NCBI GenBank assembly: GCA_025345505.1
Contig: JANVCC010010406.1
Span: 9,508,425-9,572,424, forward strand
Direction of reading: 5' to 3'
DNA length: 64,000 nucleotides
Origin: Todiramphus chloris collaris
Taxonomy: Eukaryota > Chordata > Aves > Coraciiformes > Alcedinidae
The notes under the pieces were generated by a model, which saw nothing but the letters and a program-made list of their open reading frames with translations, did not search any database and had not been told where the DNA came from. Numbering within the stretch: position 1 is the first letter of the stretch; the number at the start of each line of letters is the position of its first letter. The position numbers were made by a program, and so were the translations under genes. Below, one piece after another: positions 25,001 to 37,604 of this stretch.

Positions 25001-28000
25001 TGAGTCGGGGCTTTGGCACAGCACAGTACCCTTTGCTGTACTTGAAGTGCATCCTAAAAACTCCAAGCCCTGCCATCATGGCAGCCAAGACTGTGAGACA
25101 TTGAACTTCTTGTGGTGTCTGAGTTCAAGTGGAGAGGAAGAACTCAGACTTTCTATCCTATGGGGCTGCCAGATGCAGAACTGAGTGCTCAGAATGCAAT
25201 CTGGATGTAGGCAGGGTGCCAGCCTGGCAGCTCTGGTTGGTGTATGACTTGACAGCTCCAGGTGTCCCTCTTCAAGGTCTTCCAAAGAACCACAATGCTT
25301 GAATGAATCCCAGGCAGCAGCAGGTGCTGGAGGGAAACCCCGGTCCTCCACAGGACTGTACTGTGACACCTTCATCCCTCTGAGTCATTTTCCTCTCAGC
25401 CAAGGCTCAGGCTGAAGCTGAACAGAGAGCTCAGCCCCAGGTGGGATTGATCTCTCTCACTCTCTTGTCCATGTAAGACTCTTGTTGTAGTCTGGTAATG
25501 GTAATTAATTAGTCTAACAACACCCTTAGGAAAAGCACTTCTCTGCCACAGATGAGGAAACTGAGGCTCCATAGCCTATAGATTGATCCTGCGTGGTTTC
25601 TGTCTGTGAAAACCAGAGAAATTACTTTCATGGGACAAGTGAGGGGATGACAGGTGCTCTTCCATAGGTCTTTTCCTACAGACTAAAGTCATAACGCACT
25701 CATTATTGCTGGAAATGAAGGCACTGGGAAAAATTACTCTAAACCCCTGTATTACAAAATTCTGTGGAGGGTGTTACTCACTCTATCTTCCCGATAAAAT
25801 TTCCTTGGCTGATTTCATAATCTATATACTCAGAATATCTTAGTCCAATTTAATTTTTTTTTTTTCCCCATAATCAGGAAAACTGGGTTGAAAAAAGGGG
25901 TTGAATAACTTCCTTTTACCATGGCATATTTGTACCCTTTTGGTTGGAAAACTGGCTTAAGGTAGCTTCACCTAGCACATGGACTGAAGTTAGCAAAGCT
26001 GGTCCTGAGCATCACTCTATGGCCAGTGTTCCCTGGTTTCAGTTATCCCTTGCTTCTTTGTGGAGCAACGGGCAGCAAAATGCAGTTTTGAGTAGCCTTG
26101 AGAACACACTTAGCTGTCAAGAGACAGACTGAGGAATCAGCAGGCTCTGTCCTTTCCCCTCCCACCTTAGAAATTAGTGATGGCAACCTGAATCATTAAA
26201 GCAACAACTTAAAAAAGCAGCTAAATCATTAATAAACAGATCATTTTTCAAAAATAAAGAGTGAGATGATCAGTTAAGAGAGAGATGGTTCTGGCTTGTA
26301 AGCAGAATTCCTCTTTCCTTTCCAAGCCCATGCAGAGCTCTTCTTTGTTTTGATTTCACTCAGGAGTTCTGTGCAGAAGCTAACGATATGACCTGATCTG
26401 TTATACTTAAGAGGACATATATTTATTATCCCATTTGTTTATGTTATCTGAATGTTCCAGCTTGCATGTAATATATGGAAATTACAAATCAGCTTGGTAT
26501 TTTCTGAGTGCCAGGAGTATGTTTAGTCTCTAAAGACCTGTTTTGTTAAAAATGAGTGGTAAGATTAATACCACACTGCGTTTCCCACTGTACTCTTCAG
26601 GCAAACCTAATAGTCTCTCCTTGGACTTGCAGGTGGAAGAAACTTCTATCGATCCTAATAGTAGATTTTCCCTATGTAGAAAACATTGCCTTGGCCCTTC
26701 ACCCATTTCTAGCACTGGTGAAAAAGCAAAGAGTTAACATGGAAGCCTTTGCCATTTGCAACCCACTGTGCTGGTTTCCTGATAGAGAGAGCTTGGGGTG
26801 AATTCATTTTCAGCCGAATATATCATTAAGGAACAGGATTTATTAATGACTTGTTAATGAAGGCAGAGTCAAACTGAACTCTGGTGCAAATCCTCTAGGA
26901 TTTGAAGGAAATACACAACTGCTTATGGGGCACATGGTCTGTATATGTGGCTAGTTCCTGCCATCAGATGTAGATATATAGGGAATATTAAGTATACTGT
27001 TTAACACTGCACACTTAAATTCATTACCACTCATAATAATAAAAACTTCCCATTTTACAGTGACATTTATCTACTGCTGAGCATCAGCCCAGGCAAAAGG
27101 AGTCCTAGTTCAATCCTGTATATAATCTCAGGGTCTGTCATTCACATGTAGAAAACTCAGCTCTCTATTTAGCACAGTATTGGTGAAAGATAGACATTTA
27201 CAGGGCCCCTCTGCCCTTGAGCTGTTCCATTAGTGCATGGAAAGCACCTTGCAGTCTGTGACAAGCGCAGCAGATCGGCACTAAATCAAAAATCAGTGCC
27301 AGCCAGGGATCTAAGCCACCATGAAGGTCACAGCCATCAGCTGCATGCCATCTCAATCCAAACAAAACACGCTGGATACAGGGGGATTTTCACTACTCAC
27401 AATAGGAGACAAACACATCATGTTAGAGTAATCCCCTGATAGCAGTGAAATAGGTAACTGACCTTTTAAATACTTCTGAGTATTTAATAAAACTTTGAAG
27501 ATGAGGAAAGGAGGTATTGGTAATTTTTGGTTGCTTTTTATAGTGTAACTGAAATGCTGTCTCTGTGCTATGGCAATCCAAAATGTTAACAAATAATTTC
27601 TCTTCCAGTGCTGGGAGAGTTCATACGTTTTTAGGCTCATGAATTAATTTTCTGTATTCATTTCTTTTTCCCCTAAACAAATGCTCCCTATTCAGAATAA
27701 TTTTCTTTCTTGAATGCTAAGAAACTTGCCCACGTATCCTTAAGCGATTGATTAATCTGAAAGAGATTTAAGGGAAGATACAGTTGTGCACAGAACCTTT
27801 TCTTAAATTGTAACTCAAAGCAATGTCCAGAGTAACGTGCTGTAATAGCAGCACAAAGCCCAGTGAGGGGAAAAGAGAGGGATGGGAAATTAAGAGCTTT
27901 AAGTAAGGCAGTAGTCTGCTGCCTGAGTTGAAAGGACATGAAGAGAGATCAAATGGCAGGATCTGAACTGACCAAGCCATATATGCCTTCTCTCAGCTAG

Positions 28001-29624
28001 GCTACAAGAAGTGAACTAGGTGTTCAGCAGTGCTGTGTATGAACCCCCACACTGGTACAAACATGTACATCTTCTCACTGGGGCTGCACAGGAGGTGCCT
28101 GTATCATACACAGCTCTCCATCTTTCCTCCACAGAAAGTGGTGTTGAAAACCATTTTCCTCTACAGGAGTCTTCAGGGTCAAGAGAAGAGAGAAAGAAGA
28201 ACAGCATTGGAGGAGAAAAAAGGAACACCTCCTTCCGAATGGCCACCAGCAGCCTATTGCCCTGCGCAGCCTTGGGGGCTGGAGCTTGGGATGCCCACTC
28301 CTCCTATGGATGCCTGACCACAGGGGTGTCGGGTTGACCCATGGTGGACCTGAGCACACAGATTTCTGTTTGGAGTGCCCTCATCTTCTGCAAGTTCTCT
28401 GTGGGTTCACAGAGAGCTTGGGGAAATTGGGGATTTGGAAGCTAAAACCCCAGCACCGTTACACTGTTTTTGCTCTTTCTCCTTGGACAAATTTGGATTA
28501 GACTCCTTAAGTGAACTCCAGACAAAAATGCTTTCTCTTTCCCAGGTGTCTTCCCTCAGGCTTTGCTAAAGGGGAGCCCTTCCCATTTCCTCAGGATGAA
28601 CTATGTGCTCTGGTGAACCGAGTCTTCATTTGCCCAGCTCTACAGTAACTTACGTTCTGCAGCTAAAAAGAAAAAAATACAAGTACGCAGCCTGTGTGTT
28701 TGCGTGTGTGGCATGCAGGGTGTGTGGGAAGGCAGGATGGTTTCCCTTCCTTTGCTATCCTAAACTGAAAAGCTCATGTGCAACTGCATGACAGAATAAT
28801 GAGGCCCCCTTGTAGATAAAATGACCAGAAGAGGGAAGGTAGAACCGCTTCCCCTTGGAGGTATCCTCTTCCTGCTTTGGGGAGGACCATTCCTGTTAGA
28901 AATGTAAAATGTACAAAACAAAAGGAAAGGCTCTGAATGGGTATTGTAGAACTAACATTTATGTAATCTACTTGAACAGATCTATTGAAGTGTCAAAGCT
29001 TATTTTAGCTATGGTATTCCAGCCTTTGTCAGACTAATTGGCTGCATCATTAATTATACAGAAAGCTAATTTAAATAAGATACAAACCAATGCACTGGGT
29101 CAGGCTACAGGTTAATCAGGGCCCAGCAGTGGATACATTTTTCTTAACAAAAGAGTGTAAGAATCAGGACATATATAACGGTAATCCCTCCCATACCATA
29201 CTTCCATGGCTCAGCCAGATGTTGAACTGTCGTGTTCAAAAACCACCAGTGGACCTACCTTTCATGAGAATGCCTATTTCTTTTCTGAAACTACTTCAGT
29301 GTGTTTTCCTAGACAAAGACAAAAGACTTGCCAACATATTTTTGGGACAGAAAGGTTTATCTTGGAGGAGAATATTTGTAAATGTGAATAGTACATTTAG
29401 ATTACACTGCTGCTCTGGATGCTCATTTTGCTATTTAAAAAAACATGCACACGCAGGTACATGTGGCTGATCCATAGGTCACTTTCTGCAGGTTATTTTT
29501 GTGTCGAAATTATATATGCAAATGCCCAAGAGCTCAACAAAATATCTGTCGTAGGGTGTTTCTACTATCAGATATCAACTACAGACAGTGTATTTGAAAA
29601 CCAGGTGCTGTGAGGCCATTGAGA
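19031..29624. other. Intergenic DNA, no supported gene
   Basis: Noncoding DNA containing the assembly gap at 21292-21391. Two AT-rich stretches, 21408-21660 and 23300-23660, contain many homeodomain-type TAAT/ATTA words and look like candidate regulatory elements; this is inference only. The segment 22430-22640 is more GC-rich and open in one frame without any recognisable domain. An octamer-like ATGCAAAT occurs at 29516-29523; one or two such words are expected by chance in a window of this size. Confidence 0.6.
21292..21391. other. Assembly gap of exactly 100 N
   Basis: A run of 100 N's, the conventional placeholder for a gap of unknown size. The sequence on either side is AT-rich and nonrepetitive by eye, so the true missing length cannot be inferred. 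Confidence 0.99.
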
Positions 29625-29872
29625 ATGGAGGGAACCCCGGCGGACTTTTTCCCCGAGCCCGGCAAGTTTCCCGGGGTGTCGGGAAAACCCGAGCCGTGCC
29701 GGGGAACCGTGCGCTGTGGGCGGCTGCCACCTGGTGGCACCGGGGGGCAGCCCGACGTGGGGGACCACACTCCAGCCCCTGGGACAGGGCTGTCCTCCTT
29801 CCGCTCGGCTGAGACCCAGGGTTAGGATTTTGTCTTCGTGGTGCCAGAGCTTTCTGTAAAGCCGCGCCCATC
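29625..29872. promoter_or_regulatory. Isolated CpG-rich block between genes
   Basis: About 250 bp of GC- and CpG-rich sequence sits abruptly inside AT-rich DNA, roughly 15 kb upstream of WDR41. Several CCCGG/CCGGG words and one strong CTCF-like motif lie inside it. Frames are open on both strands, as expected for GC-rich DNA, without a recognisable product. It may be an insulator, an orphan CpG island or the promoter of an unannotated noncoding RNA. Confidence 0.55.
29724..29737 (-). promoter_or_regulatory. CTCF-binding-motif match
   Basis: Read on the minus strand this is CCACCAGGTGGCAG, which fits the CTCF core consensus CCASYAGRKGGCR at every position. It lies in the centre of an isolated CpG-rich block between the presumed OTP end and WDR41. 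Occupancy cannot be known from sequence. Confidence 0.6.
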
Positions 29873-32800
29873 TCTGAATGGCATTCTTTTACTTACGTTT
29901 TCATGACAGTTTCCCCCTCAAGCACCAGAAAGAGCCAGCACAAGGTGTCCTTTAGTCTTTGCTCTTTCTTTTTCGCGTTCGTTAATAAAGTTTTTCTGTT
30001 CATCGTTCGTTGGAAGTCGGCCTGGGAGTGCGCTCTGTTTAAATGCTCTGGCTTTTCACTTAATGTATCCCATCTGTTTCTGAAATAAATTGCAATAATC
30101 CGTGTTTAATATTAATCAATGTATTACTAAATATGCAAATTATATTAAAAGACGTGGTTTGAAAAAGCTTTCGTTTGTAAATATGGTAGTTTAAAACAGG
30201 AAGCATATCTAAAAGCCATTTAGATACAGTAGCCTAACTCTAACAGTGTGGCTGATTTATAAAGCGGTTTGCAAGTTGATCTTTCTCCCACAAGGGGATA
30301 TGTAAAACTGTTGCATATCAGATTTTGTTAACATCTGATGGGTTACTGCTAACAGCGTAAAAGCCTAATATTCACAACCATGTCTTTTATTTAAATTAAA
30401 GCAATCTTATTCCAGCTTTCTAATTTTTGTGCTCATCCTAACATATGAATTTACATGAAGAGTTTATGAATCACAGTGAAAGCAATTTGAACAAGCTTTT
30501 CAATCAATGCTACATCTTAGTGCCTGATTTAGATAATTCGTTGTCTGAGGGGCTCTCCTGGCCTCTCCTTGCCTTTTCAGCGGGCCCAGCCTACCAAGCT
30601 GTCTGTCTCTGGTGATGTGGTCACACTCTCTCCACTCCAGCACACTACTTCACAGGAGGGTCCTACGCAGGCCCCCTGGTGCTGCTCCCACCACCAATGT
30701 GGCTTCTCACCCCAGCTCACAGAGGCCCGGTGGCATTGCTTGTGGCGCTGTGTTATACATACAGCAGAGGGGCATTTGCACTTGTTGATTTTCCATGGGG
30801 AAGTAGTGTTGAACATCATGGAACTGTGTATGCGCAATGTCTGCTGGCAGGACGTGACCCCTGCGCCCAGCCTCATGGCTCTGAAAACAGGAAAGGAAAC
30901 ACTGGTGAGGAGCATTGGAGAGAAGGACCAGATGGGAAGATAGATGCTGAAACGTTCTGCAAATAGAGGTGTCCCTTTGTGGTCTCAGGCCAAGGTTAGC
31001 CATTGCCTCTTTTGCTTCTTTTTTTGCACTGTTTTTCTGTTCACAGTCCTGCTAACCATCACTGGACAGACTGCTTGGTGAAACCATCTCGTCTACATGG
31101 TGGAGCAGCCCTACTTGGAAAGCCCAGGTACTGCAGGCAATGGCAAGTGGAAGAGGCAGCTCTGACCACTGCAGTAGTTGCTCATGATAAGGCAGAAGTA
31201 AAGTTCAGGTGGTGCATATCTCCATGGCTAGGGCTGCCTGTGTGAGGACAGCCGCTGCAAATCTCATCCTTCCTTGAAAATGAAAACAATTTTTTGAGCT
31301 TGTAGTTGTCCCTCAGCTGACAGTGTTTGCTCAGTTTGTGTTTAGTTTGACAACACGCTTTTCTTTCCCCATGCTGTATTATAGAAAATCCTTCATGTTT
31401 CAGGATGTCAGTTAACCTTAAAGCATGGTTATTTGAAAGGCAGCTTACCCCTTACCCTGGAGAAAGTCAAGTCATAACTGGATACAAGGTAGTTTCTGGT
31501 TTGGTTTTTTTTTGTTTGTTTGTTTTGGTTTTCTTATTTTCCCTGCAGCAGCTTCCTATGAAGCAGCCAGTGAAATTTGCTGACACGTAACAGAGTAGAA
31601 GGAGCATGAAGCCAATTTATCATAAAAATGTATGTGTTCAATGGGGATCTTTTGGATCCTTACATATTTGCTCTAGTTCCCAAACCCTTGAGAAGTGGGG
31701 CACTGTTTTAAATGAATTTGAGACTAAACAAGAAAAATTGGGAGAGTTCTGACTAGACCTCTTTCAAATGAGCGTTTGATGACATATTATTAAATGTTTG
31801 GTGGCCTTGTCATAGTTTCCATGAGAAACTGGCCGCAGATGACTTAGTACCTAAGCTTCACTTCAACTTTTTAGATGTCCTGAAACTAAGATCTGTTCTT
31901 CTCTGTGTGAGCAAAACTCGCAGGAGCTAAAAGTGGGAGTAAGGTTAGCACAAACTCCATGAACCCAAACAGCTGAGTTCCACATGACACTGTTGCTACA
32001 GCTTAATAGCCCTGAAACACCACATATTAGGCAGAGAGGGGGAGAGAGTGTGAGCACTACAGGTCTGCTGTCATGTATTTACATTCAAACATTTTTCTCC
32101 TATAAGCTTAATAAAAGTATATTGGGGAATGAAAAGCTGAGAAATCTTACTTTTCCTGGAGAAAAAACACGAGGGACAGGCGTGCAAACCAGATTTCACA
32201 AGGATGCAAACCTATCAGAGAAACTGGGTTGAGGGCTATACTTGCCCACATGGCATGCAGCTCTGAGGGAAGATTAAGCTGATAAAATTAGTTGTGATTT
32301 CCCGGTTGGTTCCTTGTGCGTGGCACTTAGGGGATTGATAGCACAAGCCTAGGTGCTCCTGAGGGTAGCCTGAGCAGGGTGACACATCCCCCACCAACCC
32401 TCTTGATGGGCAGAAGCCATGTGTGAGCTTCTCTAATGAGACACTTTTCACTGCCACAGTCCTGTAAGTTGATTGTCTGTTTCTGGATCCAATATAGCAT
32501 TGTGGTTTGACTTCTCCTTCACAAAACAGTGCTCTTCCTTCACATCATGTACCCTGAGGTATACTCTCAGCCCTCTGGGGATTTTGGCGATGGCACTGTG
32601 TTTGGTGACTGAGATTGCCCTCAAGGAATTCTTTTAAGTCTCATCTAATCAAGTTAAAAAAACCCAAAACAAAACAGTAATAGCTAGGTCTGGAGTGAAG
32701 ATCCGTATTCATAGATGATTTATTGACAGAACCTTTGAAAATACTGTTTAATATGCAAGGTAAACAAATTAAAAATCCAGGCTTGTTGTCCAAGGGCATT

Positions 32801-34994
32801 CACAAATTAGAAATGACCCCCTGTGTGCCCTGAGAGTGCTAATGATGTAAAAGCTGAGAAGAACTGAAGCCTCTCTGGGGAATCGAGTGGGTCAGAGGGG
32901 CTTTTGTTGAATGTAGCAATTTGTTTGGCTTTCACAGGCTCATTGTCTAACTTGGGAGATAACAAGAGGAGCTGAGCTGTCTGGCAAAGGTGAGAATGTC
33001 TGTCTATACAGAGACACACATTTATGTATTTGTCATTTTATATTCTCTTAGCTGTTGGTACCTCTTGGCTGCCTGAGATCAGGGGGAAAACTCTTCCCAT
33101 TGCCTGCAGCTCTGGGGAGAAAGAAGCAGCAGCCTGAGTCAGTATCAAAAAGTGTGACACAAGAGAGGGCTTAAATCACAAACCTAGCAATTCCATTTTG
33201 CCTCACAGCTGTTTTAATCTCAAAGGTTGTCTCTAACCCAGAGCTGTGAAAGCGAAAAGGTCATCCAGTAAACAGTGCATCCACATCTCACTCAAAGTTT
33301 GTCATGAAGAGAGGAGTGCCAATGGTGGCAAGTGTTTGTATCAAGTGCAGCAATGCATTGGTATGGTCCAAAGGCTGAGCCAAGTGTCTTGATGCTGCCA
33401 ACAGCAATGCATAGGAACCAGTCTTCTCTCCAGTAAACACTGACCCTTGGCTTCCAAACCACATTGCTGCTCAGGAAAGGCCCTCCTGTTGTTTTGTTTT
33501 GTTTTGTTTTTCCAGCTGGGCTGTTTTGGGGATCCTTATACCTTGCACAAGAAAAAAAAGTGATGTCCCCAAAGATGCGTGCACATTTTTCCTTGAATCT
33601 ATCAAGAATGTGAGTGAAGTTCTAGCCCCACTGAAATAAAAAAAAAAAATCTGCACCATCAACTGCAGATAATGCTAAGATGGATATGTAGATGCATATC
33701 CAGGTGGATATTCATGTAAATCCCAATAGATATCTCGAAAGTGTAGGCAGGGGAGGCTGGACATTCTTTGGCTGGTGTATGAAGGAAGAGGAAGAACTTT
33801 GCTCTTCCTTTTGCTTTGCTGCTCTTGAATTCTTACTTGGATCTAGAATTATCCAGCTACCCTGCAGGCATTACTACTGCTACAACAAAAAAGGAGATAG
33901 TGGTTCCAAGTCCATGTTCACAAAGTAGTACTTGCAGAAATGACAATGAATAAAATTGTTCAACAATGAAATCTGATTTTAAAATCTGCTGCTGGAGGAG
34001 GCCTGACTGGCAGTGTAGCAAGTTGGCTAGTTAGTAGCAGAACTGCTTCAGCTGCTTTGGAAGCCTGCATATTTCAAAATCTGTTCCTGATTTTTAGAAC
34101 CCCCTTGATATGCGTTTTCCAGAGGCACTGAGCACCGACAGCTGTGGAAACCCCTCCTTTCATGGGCAGTGCTCAACATTTCTAATAGTGTACCTAAAGC
34201 CTGGCACTCCAAACCAAAACACCCCAAAATGTGTTCATTTAAGATGGAAGCTACTGAGCTTTGTTCTGGAAAGGTCCACTGGTATTTAGAGCTTTGGTAG
34301 TTCTTGACGGGAAACATGTCTAACTGCTAAACAAGTGTCTAGCAGAGAAGAGCAAGAGATTGGCAGAAGATATGGCCTAATACCACTGTCTCTTTGTGGC
34401 ATTTCAATAGTTTTATATGGAGAAGGGAGTCAGAATTAGAAAACCATTTTATTTAATGACATAGTATGAATTAACATAGTAATATTTTTTAACCGTGATA
34501 CATGTAGAAAAGAACTGTTCCCTAGCTAATCTTCTAAATCATTATGGCTCATCAATTATAATTTTTGTTTGAACTTATTATGTAAAGTTGAATGACATTT
34601 TATTTCAAACTGTGCAGACTGAAATGTGAAAGAAAAAACCCCAGTATATGCTGCTCATGTAACCTACACTCCAGTATATTTCTCAACCGAAGTGCCGGAC
34701 TTTACAGTCAGACTGGATATCACCTTTTATGACTTCAGATATTTAGTAGCCTGCTTCCCAGTAACTTGATTGGAATAGACAAATGAAATAATTAAATATT
34801 TTCAAGGATTTGGCTTTAATCTGTTGTTCTGAGCAGGAAGATTTCTCTTGAATAATGGAAAGGGCATGCCACATGAAATCCAGTTACCAGCTTGTGGCCC
34901 ACATAGTGTTCTGGCAACATACTTAATCACAGACTTGTCTTTTAATATTTTGGTGTCCCAATTCAGATAGTGAACATTGGCATTGTGTTGTTTC

Positions 34995-35052
34995 CATCAC
35001 ATCACATCACATCACATCACATCACATCACATCACATCACATCACATCACAT
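34995..35052 (+). repeat. (CATCA)n pentanucleotide microsatellite
   Basis: Fifty-eight bases of uninterrupted CATCA repeat, about 11.6 units. Perfect copies imply recent expansion and likely length polymorphism. Confidence 0.97.
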
Positions 35053-37564
35053 ACTTTGCTGGATTGGACCTTGCCAAATAAATGGTGAAATGTTCATATC
35101 ATCCCCACTCTCCATTCAGAGATCAGAGCAAGGTACATGAATCTTTTATTCCCATCTAATTGTATGGCTGAAGTGGGCACCTAGTAGTCTTGTCCAGCCT
35201 GGTACACCCAGACAGGAGCATGGGAAGAGATTTCCGAGGGTAACCATCATCTCTGTCCCTACAGGTACTTTCCAAGACTGTCAATGTGCCACTGCACAAT
35301 CCCTTAGGGTCTGTGAGAGCTTGCTCTTCTAGCATTCTTCTAGGGACAGCTGTTCTCCCACTTCCACTTCCTGGTGTCATCTGATGTGATCAGCCTTGGG
35401 GCTATGGTGACTGCTCCCTGCTCACACACTGGTATGAATTAATGCTTTCTGACTGGAGGACCAGACTTGCACATAACACAATGAGCAAGGTCTTGCTAGC
35501 ATCCCACATATTGGTCTTTATAAACCCATATCTGTACTAAAAGTATCTCACCATTTTAGTTGCACAGATAAGTTGCAGAGTCACGTCACACTGACAATGT
35601 ATTCATATGGCCAGGAACTGAGTGTCACCCCAAGGGAATGAAACAATTAATAGCAGAGGACATTCAACAACTTCTGCTTTGGCAAGGCCCCAGAGGACAC
35701 CAAGGAGTGACCATCCTCTCATTGTGGTGACTTAATGTTCTGTAGGTATTGAAGGCTTTTGCTGTAACCACCAGAGTATTCTCACAGCTAAGGCAGCGAG
35801 GCTTTTTCCATTTCGGACTTCTTTGCTACATGCATGAAACTTCACTATGAGCATCTGTCAGGCTATTCTTTACTTTTCAAGAGGAATTTTTCATAGGGGC
35901 AAAGGAATCTCTCAACCATTCCTTAATTAGGGAAGGAAATAATACCCTGTGACCATTTTTGCACTTACTGTGAAGGGGACAGACTAATAAAATTGTAAGT
36001 CTATGATTAACACTCAACCATAACCACACTTAAATGCCACTAGAAAACACAAGATGAAAAGATGTGACTGACAAATAGGAATATAACTAAACAAGAATAT
36101 CTCATGTGCACAGTACAAGACAGTCTAAAAAGGGTAATTCATAAATTTTTGTGCACAAACATATGTGGCTTTGTTTCAAAATCTGTTTATATTCAAAGAA
36201 GCTTTTCATTTGTTCAGTCCAAGGCCCAGTGATAGCACCTGCAAGTGGCTAGTAAGAACTACAGCTTGTTCCCTAAAACTATAGTGCAATGACTTTTCAG
36301 ATATACTGTTGGGAGTTTTAGGGCTGAAACACAACAAGACAGATGAAAGTTTGAACTTCAAACTTTTCCTCTCTGTCTCCTGGCTATCCACAGTCTTACA
36401 GTGCCACAGCAATTTGGGGTTTATTGCTTTAGGAAGTGCGGTTGACAATAGTTTGACTTAGTGGCTCCTCCTAAAGTACACCCTGAAAGATATGCAGGGC
36501 ACTATGTAGGTTGTTTTTTATTTATGACCTATGACATAGCAATGTATTTAAAGCAGTAATTTAAATTAGCTCTGTGTGCTTTATTAAATATGATTACTGT
36601 GTATTTGTGCTGTTGTAACCCACTGGAATCCTAAAGAGGGACAAAGATCCCATTTGTCTGAGTGCTGCACAAATACAAACTGAAGTGGTCCACCTTTCAA
36701 AAAGGTTATAATCCAAATACAAGCAAAGAGATCGCAAGGAGACAGAGGTAGGGCAGCCCATGCTGCGTGTGATTAGGTGACAGCTTTGGTTAGTGCCTCA
36801 AGGACAACTTGCAGCACATCAGACTGGTGGTTCCTATGGAAGTTGTGGGTTTTGTTGCAAAGGAGAGTTGGAAGAAGGGATTCAAGAGGGAAGCTTTTTT
36901 GTGGGCATTCCTCCCAGACGTTCAGGATAGCGTGGGAGAAAGCACATAGGAATTCACCAGCAAAGTAACAACTGTCCCTGAGATGGCTGAAATGAAACAA
37001 ACATTACCACACTAGATGCCCACCTTTGAACCATGAAGCTGATGGGGAAATAAATGCTTCTGCAGGGAGCAATTCATATAAGAAGCTACCTGGAACAGTC
37101 TGAGTCAATATCTGTGAAAGCAACCCCTCCTCTGGTAAATGGAGGAGCTAAAGATGAACCACCAGCACCCTCAGCACCTAAACTGGGTCTTTAAGTCAGG
37201 AGGTGCAAGTCATACTCTTGGCAAAATTATACCTGTTACTCCTGGAAGGGAACAGAAATCCCACCAGAATCCCTTTGGTATTGTGTAGCCATAATAACAA
37301 ATTATGCCTGGATTTCATCATGACCCAGCATCAGTTAATACCCATGTGTTGTAAAGTATTAGTCATAACTGGATTTACACTTTTCTCATAAAGTTGTTGA
37401 AATGTAACTAATTTTACTGTAATTGTGATCTTTAAAATATGAATGGTATCTTTTATTGAATAGCTGTTGCAGGACATGTCAGTTTATGGACATTAATGCC
37501 TGGACTATAGTATAATTTCAAAAGATTTCAAGCTGGGTTTGAGGCTACTGCATTTGAATTATGT

Positions 37565-37604
37565 AAAAAAAAAAAAAATTGAAAAAAAAAAAAAAAAAAA
37601 AAAA
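37565..37604 (+). repeat. Poly(A) double tract
   Basis: A14 (37565-37578), then TTG, then A23 (37582-37604). There is no recognisable retroposed gene body immediately upstream, so this is treated as simple sequence. Confidence 0.9.

Noticed and set aside
28020-28340. Three overlapping frames of about 95-105 codons that looked like a possible exon cluster
   Set aside because: Frames on both strands, no conserved motif, no convincing paired splice sites.
30569-30943. 124-codon plus-strand frame with overlapping open frames on both strands
   Set aside because: GC-richer patch with low stop density in several frames; no family resemblance.
37565-37604. Possible processed-pseudogene poly(A) tail
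   Set aside because: No recognisable mRNA-like sequence upstream and no flanking direct repeats.
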